Below are positions 53,081 through 61,744 of a stretch of DNA of 64,000 nucleotides, piece by piece. Positions within the stretch are counted from its first letter, which is position 1. Each line of letters begins with the position of its first letter. The notes below the pieces were generated by a model, which did no database searches, was not told the origin of the DNA, and saw nothing but the letters and a program-made list of their open reading frames with translations. Made by a program: the position numbers and the translations under genes. The DNA comes from Flavobacterium sp. Root420 (GTDB taxonomy: Bacteria; Bacteroidota; Bacteroidia; Flavobacteriales; Flavobacteriaceae): the NCBI RefSeq assembly GCF_001427905.1, contig NZ_LMEF01000030.1:248001-312000 (forward strand), written 5' to 3'.

Positions 53081-54826
53081 TTAGTGACCTCCGCCACCGC
53101 CTTCAACGTGATTAATTCCTTGTCTTTTTAGTATTTTAGGGCAATAGAAACCATAGAATCCTAAGTATGCAAATCCAATTAATGGAACGATATAAGAGAA
53201 ATGCGTCCATGTGATTCCGAAAATTCCGCCTGGACTTGTTAGGTCTAAATCACAAATACTTCCCTGAACCAAAGGAATAACTCCTCCACCAAGAATCATC
53301 ATAATTAAGAATGAAGATGCTTTTCCTGTATTTTTTCCTAAACCTGCAATCGCTAAATCGAAGATAGAAGGCCACATGATAGATAAGAATAAACCTCCAG
53401 AGATAAAAAAGAATTTAGCAATTTGTGGATCTGGACAAACTAATCCAGCTAACATCATTAATAAACCTGATGCTCCGAAAAGCATTAACGTTTTACCGGC
53501 ATTTTTACCGCCAACAAAACTCACAGCAATAAATAATAAAATCCAAATTGGATAAATGTAGAATGAAGAAACATCATGGGCAGCAAAAATGTTAGCTCCA
53601 ATGATTACTCCAAATGCTATAGCTGGTACAATAAATTTTAATGCAGTATTTACTAAGTTTGAAGTATTGAAAACGTTTACACCACCATTCCAGCGTCCAA
53701 TCATTAAACTTCCCCAATAAAGCGCAATAAATGGCGCAATAGCATCTTCTAATACATTTCCGAATTCGGCAGTTTTTAATAACGCAGGTAAATTACTGAT
53801 GATTGTAACTTCCGTTCCAACATAAATAAAAATACCCAGCATTCCCAGATATAGTTGTGGGTAGTCTAAAATATTGAATTTTTCGTGCGCAACTTTAATA
53901 ACTTCTTCTTCCTCTTTTACCGGATCTTCAATTTTAGAGAAGTTCATAAAAATAGCTACAATAATGAACGCAAATCCTAAGATAGTAAAAGGGAATTTTA
54001 CTAATTTTAATTTTGTTTTAACGACTTCAAGAGGTAACTGAATTTTTGCAACATCCTTTTCAATCGTTTCGTATTGTTTTACAAACGGCTTTACTGAAGC
54101 GTTTGAGTTTTGTGAAATTGCAAGTAATTGGGCATCAATTTTATTAACTTGTTCTGTCAATGCTGCTGTTGCTGATTCAGTGATAGTTTTTGAATCTACA
54201 TTGTCATTTGCAATTTCTTTTATATTTTCAGTTAATTCTTTTTTTAATTTTATGAAATCATTTTGTACAATTTCAATTGGCTGAAATTCTCTTTTTTTGT
54301 CTTGACTGTCACCCATTCCAAATAAAGCAATTCCCAGTAAAATAGCTCCAATTGTAGTTCCAAATGAATTAATACCTCCTGCCAAAGTTAGGCGATGCGC
54401 CCCTGTAGAAGGATTTCCCATTTTGATCGCTAATGGATTGGCTACAATTTGTTGAATTGAAAACCCTAGTCCCACAATAAATAATGCAGATAAAAAGAAA
54501 GGGAAACTTCCAAAAGAAGCTGCCGGAATAAACAAAAATGAACCTAATGCAGAGACAATTAATCCCGCAGATAGTGTTTTTTTATATCCGAATTTTTGTA
54601 AAACATCTGATTTTAGTGAAACTAAAAAAAAGATTAATGCTCCCACAAAATAAGCAGCATAAAATGCCCATGCAACTAACTGTGATTGTACCTGAGATAA
54701 GGTAAATACTTTTTTGAATACTGGAATTAAGATATCATTGGCAGATCCAACAAAACCCCAAAAGAAGAAGACGATTATCAATGAGATAAATTGCCCCCAC
54801 TTGGTTTGCACATTTTCTGAACTCAT
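53081..54826 (-). CDS. Sugar MFS transporter, FucP/NagP-type, with large periplasmic insertion
   Basis: 581 residues, about 140 longer than E. coli FucP. Twelve helices: TM1 about 12-31, TM2 50-70, TM3 85-103, TM4 108-128, TM5 150-170, then a hydrophilic, coiled-coil-like insertion (about 171-275), TM6 277-296, and six more. Conserved FFFWGF and ANPLAIKMGNP blocks match the FucP family of fucose, glucose/galactose and GlcNAc permeases. Its location beside SusCD, NagB-LmbE and the hexosaminidase suggests GlcNAc import. The insertion falls in the loop that should face the periplasm. It has its own promoter region and ends in a bidirectional terminator. Confidence 0.9.
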   Translation of the reverse strand: MSSENVQTKWGQFISLIIVFFFWGFVGSANDILIPVFKKVFTLSQVQSQLVAWAFYAAYFVGALIFFLVSLKSDVLQKFGYKKTLSAGLIVSALGSFLFIPAASFGSFPFFLSALFIVGLGFSIQQIVANPLAIKMGNPSTGAHRLTLAGGINSFGTTIGAILLGIALFGMGDSQDKKREFQPIEIVQNDFIKLKKELTENIKEIANDNVDSKTITESATAALTEQVNKIDAQLLAISQNSNASVKPFVKQYETIEKDVAKIQLPLEVVKTKLKLVKFPFTILGFAFIIVAIFMNFSKIEDPVKEEEEVIKVAHEKFNILDYPQLYLGMLGIFIYVGTEVTIISNLPALLKTAEFGNVLEDAIAPFIALYWGSLMIGRWNGGVNVFNTSNLVNTALKFIVPAIAFGVIIGANIFAAHDVSSFYIYPIWILLFIAVSFVGGKNAGKTLMLFGASGLLMMLAGLVCPDPQIAKFFFISGGLFLSIMWPSIFDLAIAGLGKNTGKASSFLIMMILGGGVIPLVQGSICDLDLTSPGGIFGITWTHFSYIVPLIGFAYLGFYGFYCPKILKRQGINHVEGGGGGH

Positions 54827-55004
54827 AATTGAAATAAGGTTAATTTTTTAATTTATTGTTTTTTGAAGACCGTAAATATATTTGTTAAGTATATTAAAAA
54901 AAAATAAAAAGGCACAAATAATGTTAAATTTAAACCAACAACATCATTTTTTCAACAATGTGTTAATTTTTACCTAGTTAGAAAATGAAAAATGAAATGC
55001 TATT

Positions 55005-55706
55005 TTACTCCAGAATTTTGGTTTTTACATCTTTACTGTAGTTTCTGCCAATAGGAATAGTGTAAGATTGTATTTGAACACGATTTCCTTCAATAGATTT
55101 TACTTTATTTAAGGCGATTACATACGATTTATGGATGCGAAGGAAGCGATCTGCGGGTAATTCTTCAGATAATGAAGTTAAAGATTTATGCGTAATATAG
55201 GTTTTATCAGGAGTAACAACTTTGATGTATTCCTTCATTCCTTCAACAAATAAAATTTCTTCAATATTAATTTTCATCATTTTTTTATCAACTTTAATAA
55301 AAATATGAGAATCACCTTTTGTGGTTTCAACTTTAATATTGTTTTTTAAATTGTATTCGGTCGTAATTTTATTGATACACTTTATAAATCTTGGAAGCGG
55401 AATAGGTTTTACCAAATAATCTAAAACGTCCAGATCGTAACTTTCGGCAGCAAATTCCCTAAAAGCAGTTGTAATTATTACTTTGGTTTTGTTTTCGATC
55501 AGGCTAATGAGTTCAAATCCGGTCATCATTGGCATATTAATATCCAAAAATACAGCATCGACAGTGGTACTGTTTATAAAATCAAGCGCCTCTAAAGAAT
55601 TATTAAATGTGCCTATAACCTCAAAATCAGTAAAATTATTGAAATAATTTTGTAAGACTTTGATAGCTAATGGCTCATCATCAACCAACACGCATTTAAT
55701 CTTCAT
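55005..55706 (-). CDS. LytTR family response regulator
   Basis: 233 residues. Receiver domain with Asp9/Asp10, phospho-acceptor Asp55 in FLDINMP, and Lys100 in LVKPIPL; C-terminal LytTR DNA-binding domain (about 130-233) with FVEGMKEYIKV and FLRIHKSYVIAL. It is the output of the LytS-type kinase encoded upstream; their genes overlap by 11 bp. It lies between the GlcNAc permease and susC genes, so it probably controls this locus. LytTR operators are not obvious by eye. Confidence 0.95.
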   Translation of the reverse strand: MKIKCVLVDDEPLAIKVLQNYFNNFTDFEVIGTFNNSLEALDFINSTTVDAVFLDINMPMMTGFELISLIENKTKVIITTAFREFAAESYDLDVLDYLVKPIPLPRFIKCINKITTEYNLKNNIKVETTKGDSHIFIKVDKKMMKINIEEILFVEGMKEYIKVVTPDKTYITHKSLTSLSEELPADRFLRIHKSYVIALNKVKSIEGNRVQIQSYTIPIGRNYSKDVKTKILE

Positions 55707-56748
55707 TATAAATAGGTATTTGCAAGCGGATTATATAGTAGTTCAATTTTGTTTTTTGTTTTAGGCTGAAATTGTTTTTATAAATTAACTTTAACCTTTT
55801 CTTGGTATTAGTTAATCCAATTCCACCTTTTGAATTAAGATTTTGTGAAATTACAAAATTATTTAGGATTTCAAAATCTAACATTTTATTGTCGATAACT
55901 TTACAATTGATCTTAATTTTTAAGTTTCGATTGTTTAAACCGCCATGTTTAAAAGCGTTCTCGACCAATGAAATAAATATTAAAGGAGGTACAACAATGT
56001 CTTCAATATTAGATTCTAAATTGATCGTAACTTCTACATTTTCAAAGCGTAACTTTTCAATTTCAATATAATTCTGAATATAATCTATTTCTTTTATTAA
56101 AGGAACAAATTTGGTTCCTTTTACATCATATAAAACATATTCCATCAAATTTGATAATTTAATGATAACATCAGGAACCTTGTTTGAAGACTCTAACGAT
56201 AAAGCATATAAATTATTTAAAGTATTGAAAAAGAAATGTGGCTGAATCTGGTTTTCAAGATACTTTAATTTGATTTTGAATTGATTTTCTCTTAACGACC
56301 TGTTTCTTTCCCTCTCCCGCAACCATGTTAAAGTCAGATAAACTGAGGAAGCCATTGCTAAAACATATAATTCCCCAATACAAACGGCCACAATGTGATT
56401 GATCTCGAAAGGATGGTATTCACGATTTGCTTCTGGCCAGATATTTTCAGATATAATATAATAGGTAAGGGCTGTTTTGAGTAGATAGATCGCAAATAAA
56501 CTTAATAGTAACGAAAAGGTGTAGGTGATGTATTTCTGTTTCAATACATAACGCGGAACTAAAACAAAGAGATTAAAATATACCAAAGGAATGTGCAGCG
56601 AAAACTCAACTAAATTTGATTTAAAAGAGTACGGATAGTCATTGAAGTACGCACCCCAACGTAAAAAGTTTAAAGTGAAGTAACTGCCCCAAAACCAAAA
56701 GTGATTTTGAAGTTTTATGTCAAAGTTTAATTTTTGAATTTCGTTCAA
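55696..56748 (-). CDS. Sensor histidine kinase, LytS/His_kinase type
   Basis: 350 residues. Four membrane helices within about 17-145 form an integral-membrane sensor without a periplasmic domain. The His_kinase block YLENQIQPHFFFNTLNNLYAL carries phospho-His171, followed by the ATPase region with ENAFKHGG (N-box) and GGIGLTNTKKRL (G-box). It pairs with the LytTR regulator (11 bp overlap). The likely signal is a sugar, membrane or intracellular cue rather than a bound periplasmic ligand. Divergent from the susC gene. Confidence 0.94.
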   Translation of the reverse strand: MNEIQKLNFDIKLQNHFWFWGSYFTLNFLRWGAYFNDYPYSFKSNLVEFSLHIPLVYFNLFVLVPRYVLKQKYITYTFSLLLSLFAIYLLKTALTYYIISENIWPEANREYHPFEINHIVAVCIGELYVLAMASSVYLTLTWLRERERNRSLRENQFKIKLKYLENQIQPHFFFNTLNNLYALSLESSNKVPDVIIKLSNLMEYVLYDVKGTKFVPLIKEIDYIQNYIEIEKLRFENVEVTINLESNIEDIVVPPLIFISLVENAFKHGGLNNRNLKIKINCKVIDNKMLDFEILNNFVISQNLNSKGGIGLTNTKKRLKLIYKNNFSLKQKTKLNYYIIRLQIPIYNED

Positions 56749-56875
56749 CTTAATGATAGGATTAGCTTTTTAACTATTGTTTAATATAATGCAACTTTAA
56801 ACAATTAGTTGGTAAAACGCAATTCTTTTAAAGAAAAAAGCAAGAAAAACTTAAAATAGCTTAATATTTTTAAGT

Positions 56876-56895
56876 GAAAACGTTTTCGAAAAACG
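56876..56895 (+). promoter_or_regulatory. Palindromic operator-like site upstream of susC
   Basis: GAAAACGTTTTC (56876-56887) is a perfect 12 bp palindrome and continues as CGTTTTCGAAAAACG (56881-56895), a second near-palindrome. LacI-type regulators bind such sites. The GAAAACGTTT core also occurs before pfkA at 23421. Confidence 0.5.
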
Positions 56896-57010
56896 CATTA
56901 TTGATTGTTTTGTGTCGTTTGTTTAAAAAATAAAGCTGTTTGTATAATTTATTTTTTTTAACAATACCTTAAGAATAATTTTACCTCATAACTAACAAAT
57001 AAAAATAAAC

Positions 57011-60000
57011 ATGAAAAAAATTTTCTTAATCTTTATGATTGTTTTTACTGCGCAAGTTTCACTTGCTCAGGTAAAAAGTGTCAAGGGTGTGATTACAGAT
57101 TCTGACGGGATGCCGTTACCAGGGGCATCTGTTGCAGTACAGGGAGGTCAAAAAGGTGCTACTACCGATTTTGATGGTTTGTACTCAATTGAAGTACAAA
57201 AAGGACAGACATTGGTTTTTAGCTATGTAGGTCTTGAAACTCAAAGTATAGTTGTAGGTGATGCTGCTACAATTAATGTGAAAATGAATACTGCATCTAC
57301 TAATGCATTGAATGAAGTTGTAGTAACTTCTTTAGGTATTAAGAAAACAAGAAAATCTTTGACTTATGCAGCTCAGGAACTTAAAGGAGAAGAGTTAACA
57401 AGAGTAAGAGATGCCAACCTTATTAATACTATTGCAGGTAAAATTGCAGGTGTTGCTGTAACTAAAAGTTCAAGTGGTACCGGAGGGTCTACAAAAGTTG
57501 TAATTAGAGGAAATTCATCTGTGTCAAACAACCAGCCTTTATATGTTATTGATGGTATTCCGTTGTATAATGGTTCTTCAAGCCAACCAAATGATAGTTT
57601 TGGTAGTACAGCTACAGGAAACCGTGATGGTGGAGATGTTGTTTCTCTTATTAATCCAGATGATTATGAAGGAATGACTGTATTAAAAGGTGCAGCAGCT
57701 TCTGTATTATATGGTAGCCAAGGTGCTAATGGGGTAATTTTATTATCTTCAAAAAAAGCAAAATCAGGTAAACCAGCTCTTACAGCTTCGTCTGTAACAA
57801 CATTTGAATCAGCAGCTTATTTACCTAAATTTCAAAGCGATTATATTGCTGCTCCAGGCGCTGACGAATCATGGGGGCCTGCTGGAAAATCTAAAGATCA
57901 TGTAAAAGACTTTTTTAATGTTGGAACGACACAAATAACTTCTTTAGGATATTCAACTGCAGCTGAAAATTCTTCTACTTCGTTTACTTATTCTAATACT
58001 TCCGGAACAGGTATCATGCCAGGAAACAGTATTAAGAAAAATAATTATGGTATTCGTCAAACAGCTAAATTCTTTGATGATAAACTTCTTTTTGCTGCAA
58101 ACGCAAATTATACAACTCAGGATATCGTAAACAAACCAGTAAACGGATTTTACTTCAATCCTTTGACAGGAGTTTATTTGATGCCAAGAGGAAATGATTT
58201 TAACTATTATAAAGATAATTATGAAGTTTTTGATCCAAATAGAAACTTAATGGCTCAAAACTGGATGACAAACAGAGATATTATGCAAAACCCATATTGG
58301 GGTATAAACAGAAATAAATCTGTAGATAAAAATAATTTCTTTAATGGAGCATTGTCTTTGACTTATAAAGCTAATAATTGGTTAAGTATTGCAGGAAGAT
58401 ATAGCTATAATAGAGCAGAGAGTGCTTTTGATAAAAAAATATACGCAACAACTCAAGGTACAATATCTCACATAAATGGTAGATATTATGTAGAAAATGC
58501 AATAAGCACACAACGTTATGCTGATTTAATTGCTACCATTAATACAAAGTTTAGCGATGATTTTACTTTCAATGCTAACATTGGTACGAGTGTTACTAAT
58601 ACATTAGGTAACCAAAAAACTATTTTGGATTCAGGAATTGGTGGTGGATTAAAATATGCGAACTGGTTTACATTACAAAACTTCAATAATAATTCAGGAA
58701 ATTATCAAACGATCGATTCCAGAAAAGAAGTACAATCTGTATTTGCAGCTACTACTTTTGGATATAAAGAAATGTTATACTTAGATGTTGCCGCTCGAAA
58801 TGACTGGTCATCAACATTAGCAAATACATCTAGCCCAAGTTATTTTTATCCATCTGTAGGTTTAACTGCTATTATTAGTGAAATGACAACGTTACCAGAA
58901 TGGATTAATTTTGGAAAAGTTCGTGCTACTTACGCAGAAGTTGGTAATGACGTATATCCATTTGTTACTACTCCAACTTATTACTATACTCCGGGTGTTA
59001 CAGATCCAAAGCCAAAAGTTGCTCCAAAAGAAGGAACATCACTGAAACCGGAATTGAAATCAGAATATGAACTTGGTACGGAATGGAGAATGTTTAATAA
59101 TAGATTTACATTCGAATTATCTTACTACAATTCAGAAACTAAAAATCAATATTTACAAGTTGTTGCGCCAAAAGGAAATTCTCAAGGAGTTGATTTTTAC
59201 GGTATCAATGCAGGTAGTATCGAAAATAAAGGTTTTGAAGCAGTGGTAACTGCAGGAATTATTAGAGGAGACAAATTCTCATGGGATTCAAGCATTAACT
59301 TTTCACAAAACAAGAATAAAGTTAAAGAAATCCCTATTGAGTTGGGAGGTAGAGTTAATTTAACTGAAGCAGGTGTAAATAGCTACAGATATGCTTTAAT
59401 TGAAGGAAAACCATTTGGAGTTATTGAAGGTATAAACTTTAAGAAAGATGCTCAGGGAAGAATGTTGCTGAATGATGACGGAACAATTCAAAAAACTGAT
59501 TTTGAAGAGGTTGGAAATGCTAATCCTGATTTTATGTTAGGTTTCTCTAACTCTTTTAAATTTGGATCTTTCTTCGCTAATGTATTAATTGATGGACGTT
59601 TTGGAGGTGAAGTAATGAGTTTGACACAAGCGCAAAATGATTCTTTTGGAGTGTCTAAAGCTACAGGTGATGCCAGAAATGCTGGTGGTGTTAGTGTAAA
59701 TGCAGTTAGAGCTAGTGACGGAACAGCAGTTTCGACTATGGATGCTCAACTTTACTATACTCAGGTAGGTGGTAGAGCTGGAATCACGGGAGAGTATGTT
59801 TACAGCGCAACTAATGTTAGTGTAAGAGAACTTTCTATTGGATATAATTTCAGCACTAAAAAATTACCATTTATTCAGAATGCAAGCATTTCTTTAATTG
59901 CAAGAAACTTATTCTTTATCTACAAAGATGCACCATTTGACCCAAATATTGCATTAAGTACAGGCGAAGGTTTACAAGGTGTTGATATTTATGGATTACC

Positions 60001-60043
60001 ATCTACAAGAAGTATCGGTCTTAATTTAAATGTAACATTCTAA
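57011..60043 (+). CDS. SusC/RagA family TonB-linked outer-membrane transporter
   Basis: 1010 residues. Signal peptide (1-20, ending SLAQ); carboxypeptidase-regulatory-like domain (about 23-105, with VKGVITDSDGMPLPGASV); SusC-type plug (about 110-245) with TRKSLTYAAQELKGEEL and VIRGNSSVSNNQPLYVIDG; barrel to the terminal Phe (NVTF). It moves oligosaccharides through the outer membrane using TonB energy, in complex with the SusD protein encoded 10 bp downstream. The downstream NagB-LmbE and hexosaminidase genes indicate amino-sugar oligomers, probably chito-oligosaccharides. Confidence 0.95.
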   Translation: MKKIFLIFMIVFTAQVSLAQVKSVKGVITDSDGMPLPGASVAVQGGQKGATTDFDGLYSIEVQKGQTLVFSYVGLETQSIVVGDAATINVKMNTASTNALNEVVVTSLGIKKTRKSLTYAAQELKGEELTRVRDANLINTIAGKIAGVAVTKSSSGTGGSTKVVIRGNSSVSNNQPLYVIDGIPLYNGSSSQPNDSFGSTATGNRDGGDVVSLINPDDYEGMTVLKGAAASVLYGSQGANGVILLSSKKAKSGKPALTASSVTTFESAAYLPKFQSDYIAAPGADESWGPAGKSKDHVKDFFNVGTTQITSLGYSTAAENSSTSFTYSNTSGTGIMPGNSIKKNNYGIRQTAKFFDDKLLFAANANYTTQDIVNKPVNGFYFNPLTGVYLMPRGNDFNYYKDNYEVFDPNRNLMAQNWMTNRDIMQNPYWGINRNKSVDKNNFFNGALSLTYKANNWLSIAGRYSYNRAESAFDKKIYATTQGTISHINGRYYVENAISTQRYADLIATINTKFSDDFTFNANIGTSVTNTLGNQKTILDSGIGGGLKYANWFTLQNFNNNSGNYQTIDSRKEVQSVFAATTFGYKEMLYLDVAARNDWSSTLANTSSPSYFYPSVGLTAIISEMTTLPEWINFGKVRATYAEVGNDVYPFVTTPTYYYTPGVTDPKPKVAPKEGTSLKPELKSEYELGTEWRMFNNRFTFELSYYNSETKNQYLQVVAPKGNSQGVDFYGINAGSIENKGFEAVVTAGIIRGDKFSWDSSINFSQNKNKVKEIPIELGGRVNLTEAGVNSYRYALIEGKPFGVIEGINFKKDAQGRMLLNDDGTIQKTDFEEVGNANPDFMLGFSNSFKFGSFFANVLIDGRFGGEVMSLTQAQNDSFGVSKATGDARNAGGVSVNAVRASDGTAVSTMDAQLYYTQVGGRAGITGEYVYSATNVSVRELSIGYNFSTKKLPFIQNASISLIARNLFFIYKDAPFDPNIALSTGEGLQGVDIYGLPSTRSIGLNLNVTF

Positions 60044-60053
60044 TTTTAAAAAC

Positions 60054-61634
60054 ATGAAATTAAATACAATAAAAAAAACAGCTATCTGTATATCATTACT
60101 CGCAGCAGTAGGTTGTACAGGTGATTTTGAAGATATTAATACCAATCCAAATGGTATTACTCCTGAATTATTTGAGCAGGATTTTAATCATATCAAAGGA
60201 GGTTTTGCTCCTATGTTTAATAATATCCAGGTTTTAACACCAGAATGGGTTTATCAATTACAACAAGGCTTAAATTCTGATATCTGGTCAGGATATATGG
60301 CTACACCAACAGGTTTTGCCGGAGGTATCAATAATACAACTTATTCGTTAGTTGATGGTTGGAATGGATTTATCTGGGATTACGCATACAGTAATGTGAT
60401 GTTTAATGCCTACGATATTGCCCAAAAATCTAAAGGTAAATACGATCAATTCTATGCCCTGTCTTTAATTTTAAAAGTAGAAGGTATGCATAGACTTACA
60501 GATACTTTTGGGCCTATTATTTATTCAAAATTTGGAACTACCGCTTCAACTATTGAATATGATTCACAGCAGGAAGTTTACACTCAGATGTTTGCTGAAT
60601 TAGATCTGGCAGTTGCAGAATTAACAAAAAGAGTAGATGCAGGAGAAGCTTCTTCTTTTGCAACAACTGATATGTCTGCTTACGGTGGAGATTACAAAGC
60701 GTGGGTAAAATTTGCAAATACTTTGCGTCTAAGATTAGCAATGCGTGTTGTTAAAGTTAATCCAACATTGGCAAAAACAGAAGCTGAAAAAGCAGTTGCT
60801 CACAAGTTTGGTGTATTTATGACAAATGCTGATTTATTTAAAGTTGTTTCTCCAGTTTATACTAATCCAATTGCTACAATTAGTGGTGCATGGTTAGATA
60901 TCCGTATGTCTGCTGACATGGAATCAATTTTAGGAGGATATCAGGATCCTAGAATGGCTACGTATTTTGATCCATCAGCTCAATTTCCAGGACAGTACAA
61001 AGGCGTTCGTACAGGTATTGATATTGCAGCAAAATCAGATCATCAGGATTTTTCAGGAATTGGAGCTGTTGTCAGATCTAAAGAAATTGTTTTAATGACT
61101 ACTGCCGAAGCTTATTTTTTACGAGCTGAAGGAGCTTTAAGAGGCTGGAACATGAATGGTACTGCTCAGGATTTATATGAAGCCGGAATAAAAGCTTCAT
61201 TTGAGCAAAGAGGTGCTTCAGGAGCTGCTGCTTATATCGCTGATAATACAAAAATGGCAAAAGCGTATGTAGATCCTAATTTCCCTGTGAATAATTCGCC
61301 TGCTGTAAATAATGTTACTGTTGCGTGGGATGCTGCTGCAACTAATGAAGTTAAATTGCAAAAGATTATTACTCAAAAATGGATTGCTGGTTTCCCGGAA
61401 GGACAAGAAGCTTGGTCTGACTATAGAAGAACAGGTTATCCTAAACTTTTCCCTGTACTTAAAAACTATAGTGGTGGTACAATTACTACTGAATTTGGTG
61501 CACGTAGAATCAATTTTGTTCAATCTGAAAAAGCTGGAAATTCTGGTGGTGTTGCTACCGGAGTTTCAAAATTGGGTGGTCCTGATAATGGAGGAACCAG
61601 AGTTTGGTGGGATGTTAACAAAGCAAACTTCTAA
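60054..61634 (+). CDS. SusD/RagB family nutrient-binding outer-membrane lipoprotein
   Basis: 526 residues. Lipobox at LLAAVGC (Cys21), followed by FEDINTNPNGIT, typical of the SusD-like group 2. Helical TPR-like core (about 60-250) and a C-terminal region with AWSDYRRTGYPKL. It is the surface-exposed lid that captures glycans for the SusC barrel. It starts 10 bp after susC, so they are coexpressed. A long hairpin in the following spacer (61661-61720) may give different levels of the enzymes. Confidence 0.94.
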   Translation: MKLNTIKKTAICISLLAAVGCTGDFEDINTNPNGITPELFEQDFNHIKGGFAPMFNNIQVLTPEWVYQLQQGLNSDIWSGYMATPTGFAGGINNTTYSLVDGWNGFIWDYAYSNVMFNAYDIAQKSKGKYDQFYALSLILKVEGMHRLTDTFGPIIYSKFGTTASTIEYDSQQEVYTQMFAELDLAVAELTKRVDAGEASSFATTDMSAYGGDYKAWVKFANTLRLRLAMRVVKVNPTLAKTEAEKAVAHKFGVFMTNADLFKVVSPVYTNPIATISGAWLDIRMSADMESILGGYQDPRMATYFDPSAQFPGQYKGVRTGIDIAAKSDHQDFSGIGAVVRSKEIVLMTTAEAYFLRAEGALRGWNMNGTAQDLYEAGIKASFEQRGASGAAAYIADNTKMAKAYVDPNFPVNNSPAVNNVTVAWDAAATNEVKLQKIITQKWIAGFPEGQEAWSDYRRTGYPKLFPVLKNYSGGTITTEFGARRINFVQSEKAGNSGGVATGVSKLGGPDNGGTRVWWDVNKANF

Positions 61635-61660
61635 GAAAACATAAAGATTAAAAGAATTTT

Positions 61661-61720
61661 AGTTTGGTTTAGTAAATGGTATAAGTAACATTAGTTGCTT
61701 ATGCCATTTTAAAACCAACT
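61661..61720 (+). promoter_or_regulatory. Long intercistronic hairpin between susD and nagB
   Basis: AAATGGTATAAGTAA (61674-61688) pairs with TTGCTTATGCCATTT (61695-61709) with two G-U pairs, 6 nt loop; the flanks AGTTTGGTTT (61661-61670) and AAAACCAACT (61711-61720) pair further with one slip. No T run follows, so it looks like an mRNA processing or stability element. Confidence 0.6.
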
Positions 61721-61744
61721 TAATAATTACCAAAAAAGAAAAAA

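Noticed and set aside
54870..54886. TATATTTG box between the sugar permease and LytTR genes
   Set aside because: It points right, toward the end of a leftward gene, inside a self-complementary AT-rich tract; probably chance.
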